Shown here in pieces: positions 5,464 to 8,052 of a stretch of DNA of 8,052 nt. The notes below the pieces were generated by a model that ran no database searches, had not been told where the DNA came from, and saw only the letters and a program-made list of their open reading frames with translations. Source of the DNA: DATEAV01 sp964575425 (GTDB lineage: Bacteria > Chloroflexota > Anaerolineae > Anaerolineales > E44-bin32); NCBI GenBank assembly GCA_964575425.1, contig CAZNRD010000080.1, positions 1-8,052 on the forward strand. The letters run 5' to 3'. The translations under genes and the position numbers were made by a program. Each line of letters opens with the position of its first letter. Within the stretch, counting starts at the first letter, position 1.

Positions 5464-7641
5464 CTAACCATCCGCGCGCGGCAGCCAGAAAGTCAGCCGC
5501 GCTCCGCCCTCGGGCGCCTCTTCCGCCCGGATGCCGCCGTGCATCGAAGCCAGCAGCCGCTGCGCCAGGTGAAGCCCCAGGCCGTGGCCGTAGACCTCGC
5601 GCGCGTCGCTCGCATCCAGTCGGTGGAACATCTCAAAGATTCGCTCCCGCTCCTCCGGGGGAATGCCAGGGCCGCGATCGTTCACCGAGACCGACACCGT
5701 CGGCCCCTCGCAGGCCGCCTCGATCCGAATCTCCCCTTCCGGCGCGTACTTGCGGGCGTTGTCCAGCAAGTACGACAGCACGCTCGTCAGGGCGCGCTCG
5801 TCCGCCCTGACCGGAGGCAGACCTTCCGGAATGGTCACGTGCAAACGTCCGGCGAGCAACCCGGCGAACCTCTCACCCACCAGCCCGGCCACCTCCGCCA
5901 CATCGACTGGCGCAACCTGCAGCGGAAACTTGCCCGCCTCCAGGGCGGAGAGATCGAGGATGGCCTCGACGAACTTGCCCAGGCGCTCAGTCTCGTCCTG
6001 GACGCGCTCCAACGCGCGCCTCGCCGACTCGCCAAGGTCCGGATAGGTCGAGAGGATGAGCTCCACGCCGCTGCGGATGTTGGTCAGCGGCGCGCGCAGT
6101 TCATGCGAGACCAAAGCGACGAACTCCGACTTCAAGCGATCAAGGGCTTTGAGTTCCTCGTTGAGCCGCTCCAGGTCGGCCACCATCTGCTCGAGCTCGC
6201 GCGTGCGCTCCTCGACCTTGCGCTCAAGCTCCTGGTTCAGCACTTCCAGTGCCTGGCGCGCCTCGGCCACCTGCGCCAGCGCCCCACGCAACTTGACCTC
6301 GCGCTCCTTGATCTCCGTCAGATCGTGGGCGGTGCCCACCAGCATCGGCTGCATGCGGCGCTCATCGAGGACCGGCGTCAGCGACAGCGCCACCGGGAAC
6401 GTTGTCCCATCGCGACGGCGAAACGAGACCTCGCCCGCCCAGCCCTGGCTGAGCGCTTCCCCCAGCAGCCGCGCTCCGGGCACGTCGCGCGCCAGGATGT
6501 CCTGCAGCCGCAGGCTGGCCCGCTCAACCAGCGGCACGCCAACGGCTCGGCACAGGGCCGGATTGGCCAGGTGCAGCGTGCCATCGGGCTGGCAGATGAA
6601 AGTCAGGTCGGTCGAGGCATTCACGACGGCGGCAAACTGCCGCATCTCCACCTGGCCGGCGATGGCCCCCTGTCGGGCGAAGAGCAGCACCGTCAGCATC
6701 GACGACACGGCGACGCCAACCCAATCCACCTGACCGTTGAAGCGCCAGTCGAGGATGGTGTAGCCGACCACGAGGTAGGTGAATGCGACCGCCAGCAACG
6801 GCTCCACCCTGCGCGCGGCTGGCGACGCATCGGCCCCGAGCGCCTCCGGCCGCGCGCTGCCGCGGGCCGCATGCGCGGACGCAGCAATGAGCAGCGAGCC
6901 GCCCATCCAACCGGCGTCGAGCAGGCTGCCGGGACGCACGTCGCCGATGAGAGCCTGGTATCCCCAGATCAGGTCGGCGGCCGCCAACAGCAGCGCAGCA
7001 GCCAACACCAGCCGGGCTTGAGACCGCGCGGATTCCGCGGAGCCCTGCAGCACCAGCCGCAGCGCGAGGGCCGCCAGGACCAGGTCCAGCACGGGGCGCG
7101 AGCCGGCCCAGAAGACCCCCACCGGGCTGCCCAGCGGGATGTCGAGGGCCGGCCGGAGGAAGACCATCCAGCACAGCCCCATCACCGCCAGAGCCAGGAT
7201 GGCCACGTCGAGCAGGCCGCGCAGCCGGCCGAACCGCTCCGGAGGAGTGGAGGGGAAGACGACCAGCGCCGCGACCGCCGCAAGATAGCCAGATGCAGCC
7301 AGGAAGTCCTCCTGACTCGGAAGCGGCGACGGCCACCAGCCAGCGAACCAGCGAAACGTGCGAATGGCCTCGCCCATCGCCCAGAGGCTGAGGGCGATGC
7401 CGAGGTAGTTCCACGGCTTGCGCTGCGCAGCCTCAGGGAATGTGCGCGCGGCGACGAGGGCGGCCCCGGCGGCCGCGGCGCGCGCGGCCAGGGTGAGCAG
7501 GGCCGCAACGTCGGCGCGCGGGCCACCCGCCCACGGCAGCACCGCCCAGAGGGCGTACAACCCAACCGCGGTCCACGCGAGCGCCAGCCAGCGCCTGCGC
7601 AGCAAGCGGGGAACCCTGGTGACCGGTTCCATGCGCCCCAT
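5464..7641 (-). CDS. Multi-pass membrane PAS sensor histidine kinase
   Basis: A sensor kinase of 725 residues. The first 325 residues contain about ten hydrophobic segments (near 18-38, 43-65, 77-97, 112-130, 142-162, 178-198, 208-228, 240-257, 280-298, 308-325), an integral-membrane sensor I cannot assign to a named family. A PAS domain (about 333-445, VVNASTDLTFICQPDG to VGTAHDLTEIK) and a long coiled coil (447-505) follow. HisKA has His513 in SHELRAPL. The ATPase has the N box (LLDNARKYAP, Asn628), G1 (DRGPGIP, from 655), F box (IFEMFHR) and G2 (GHGLGL, 685-690). Ala517 stands where phosphatase-active HisKA kinases usually have Thr or Asn, so dephosphorylation of its partner may be weak. 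The start is ATG at 7641, with AGGTCGGGG shortly upstream; ATG at 7632 is close. Further upstream the frame is open but not protein-like. The OmpR-type regulator 37 bp downstream is the likely partner. Confidence 0.92.
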   Translation of the reverse strand: MGRMEPVTRVPRLLRRRWLALAWTAVGLYALWAVLPWAGGPRADVAALLTLAARAAAAGAALVAARTFPEAAQRKPWNYLGIALSLWAMGEAIRTFRWFAGWWPSPLPSQEDFLAASGYLAAVAALVVFPSTPPERFGRLRGLLDVAILALAVMGLCWMVFLRPALDIPLGSPVGVFWAGSRPVLDLVLAALALRLVLQGSAESARSQARLVLAAALLLAAADLIWGYQALIGDVRPGSLLDAGWMGGSLLIAASAHAARGSARPEALGADASPAARRVEPLLAVAFTYLVVGYTILDWRFNGQVDWVGVAVSSMLTVLLFARQGAIAGQVEMRQFAAVVNASTDLTFICQPDGTLHLANPALCRAVGVPLVERASLRLQDILARDVPGARLLGEALSQGWAGEVSFRRRDGTTFPVALSLTPVLDERRMQPMLVGTAHDLTEIKEREVKLRGALAQVAEARQALEVLNQELERKVEERTRELEQMVADLERLNEELKALDRLKSEFVALVSHELRAPLTNIRSGVELILSTYPDLGESARRALERVQDETERLGKFVEAILDLSALEAGKFPLQVAPVDVAEVAGLVGERFAGLLAGRLHVTIPEGLPPVRADERALTSVLSYLLDNARKYAPEGEIRIEAACEGPTVSVSVNDRGPGIPPEERERIFEMFHRLDASDAREVYGHGLGLHLAQRLLASMHGGIRAEEAPEGGARLTFWLPRADG

Positions 7642-7982
7642 TCTATGTCCCCGACCTACGGGCGGCAAGAAGCGCCGCCTCCAGCGACATGAGCAGCCGC
7701 CCAAGGCAGGGCTGCAACTGCCGTGCCCTGCGCTCGCATCGCACGGCGAGAGACAGGTGTGCCACGGGGAGGGACCGGACCGCCGGGCTTCGCCTCCCAT
7801 GCGAGGGTGGTGAATAGACCCCGGGCGCGGCTGCTCTCCCAGGGCTCAATGGCGGAGAGGGGGTGGTTTCTGACGGAAGGTGGGGGTGTGTGAGGCTCTC
7901 CCCTCGGGGTCCGAGATTCGTAAGGCCATTCAACAGTTGCGTTCCACACCTGGTCCGCAGATGCCTAATCGCCACAGAAACA
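7642..7982. other. Upstream region of the membrane kinase; no gene seen
   Basis: About 340 bp before the kinase start. Open minus-strand frames here are rich in Pro, Arg, Ser and Gly without recognisable motifs. The one ending in TAG at 7643-7645, just touching the kinase ATG, ends MSLEAALLAARRSGT and could at most be a leader peptide. There is a small dyad, CTCGG-GGT-CCGAG (7903-7915). I could not identify a convincing -35/-10 pair, although the operon promoter should lie in this stretch if the hairpin at 7983-8017 ends the previous transcript. Confidence 0.4.
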
Positions 7983-8017
7983 ATCCGTGGCCCCGCATCC
8001 CTCGCGGGGCCACGGAT
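7983..8017 (-). terminator. Hairpin terminator of a gene off the right edge
   Basis: ATCCGTGGCCCCGC (7983-7996) and GCGGGGCCACGGAT (8004-8017) form a perfect 14-bp stem with a 7-nt loop. Leaving the stem on the minus strand the sequence is TGTTTCTGT, a broken T-tract; on the plus strand GCTAGGCGG follows, with no T-tract. A leftward Rho-independent terminator is therefore favoured. A minus-strand TGA at 8034-8036, preceded by codons for HSFDG, lies 17 nt before the stem and may be the end of the gene it serves. The fragment is too short to identify. Confidence 0.55.
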
Positions 8018-8052
8018 GCTAGGCGGATCGGCGTCAGCCGTCGAAGGAGTGT

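Noticed and set aside
5317..7692. A 791-codon plus-strand frame opposite the membrane kinase and regulator
   Set aside because: Same cause: few stops opposite GC-rich codons. It is Gln/Arg/His-rich without motifs, while the minus strand encodes intact HisKA, ATPase, PAS and receiver motifs.
7642..7800. Longer start for the membrane kinase at ATG 7800 (53 extra residues)
   Set aside because: The extension is Cys/Ser/Gly/Arg-rich, unlike a kinase N-terminus. Starting at 7641 puts a short basic tail before the first membrane segment, as expected.

Overview
The window is GC-rich DNA in which every convincing gene lies on the minus strand. It reads best as a Chloroflexota (Chloroflexi) chromosome. 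The main clue is the left edge, where a minus-strand reading frame encodes a membrane-anchored protein with a long Thr-Pro linker (…T-P-T-x-T-P-T…), a habit typical of surface proteins of that phylum. Start codons are often GTG. The phylum call is inference; no rRNA or marker gene is present.

Layout in the direction of transcription (right to left). At 7983-8017 a 14-bp stem hairpin probably ends a gene that lies off the right edge. After about 340 bp with no recognisable gene comes a two-component pair: a multi-pass membrane histidine kinase with a PAS domain (5464-7641) and an OmpR-type DNA-binding response regulator (4743-5426). They are 37 bp apart and the regulator has a strong Shine-Dalgarno. 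An 830-bp gap (3911-4742) follows. It holds two diverged copies, in inverted orientation, of an 83-85 bp G/C-tract hairpin element, a strong G-quadruplex motif inside one copy, smaller dyads, and a possible promoter/operator for the next genes. The second signalling pair is a receiver-GGDEF diguanylate cyclase (2924-3910) and a Cache-HAMP histidine kinase (902-2854), 69 bp apart. A 354-bp stretch of uncertain content leads to the 5' part of the Thr-Pro-rich surface protein (1-547), which runs off the left edge.

How the parts fit. The two kinase/regulator pairs give two outputs: transcription (OmpR-type winged helix) and cyclic di-GMP synthesis (GGDEF with an intact RxxD inhibitory site). Pairing is inferred from adjacency. 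The kinases are unlike each other: one senses through a periplasmic/extracytoplasmic Cache-like domain, the other through a roughly ten-segment membrane domain that I do not recognise. I see no CRISPR array, tRNA, rRNA, transposase or phage gene. The least explained feature is the inverted pair of hairpin elements, whose stems differ by a compensatory base-pair change.
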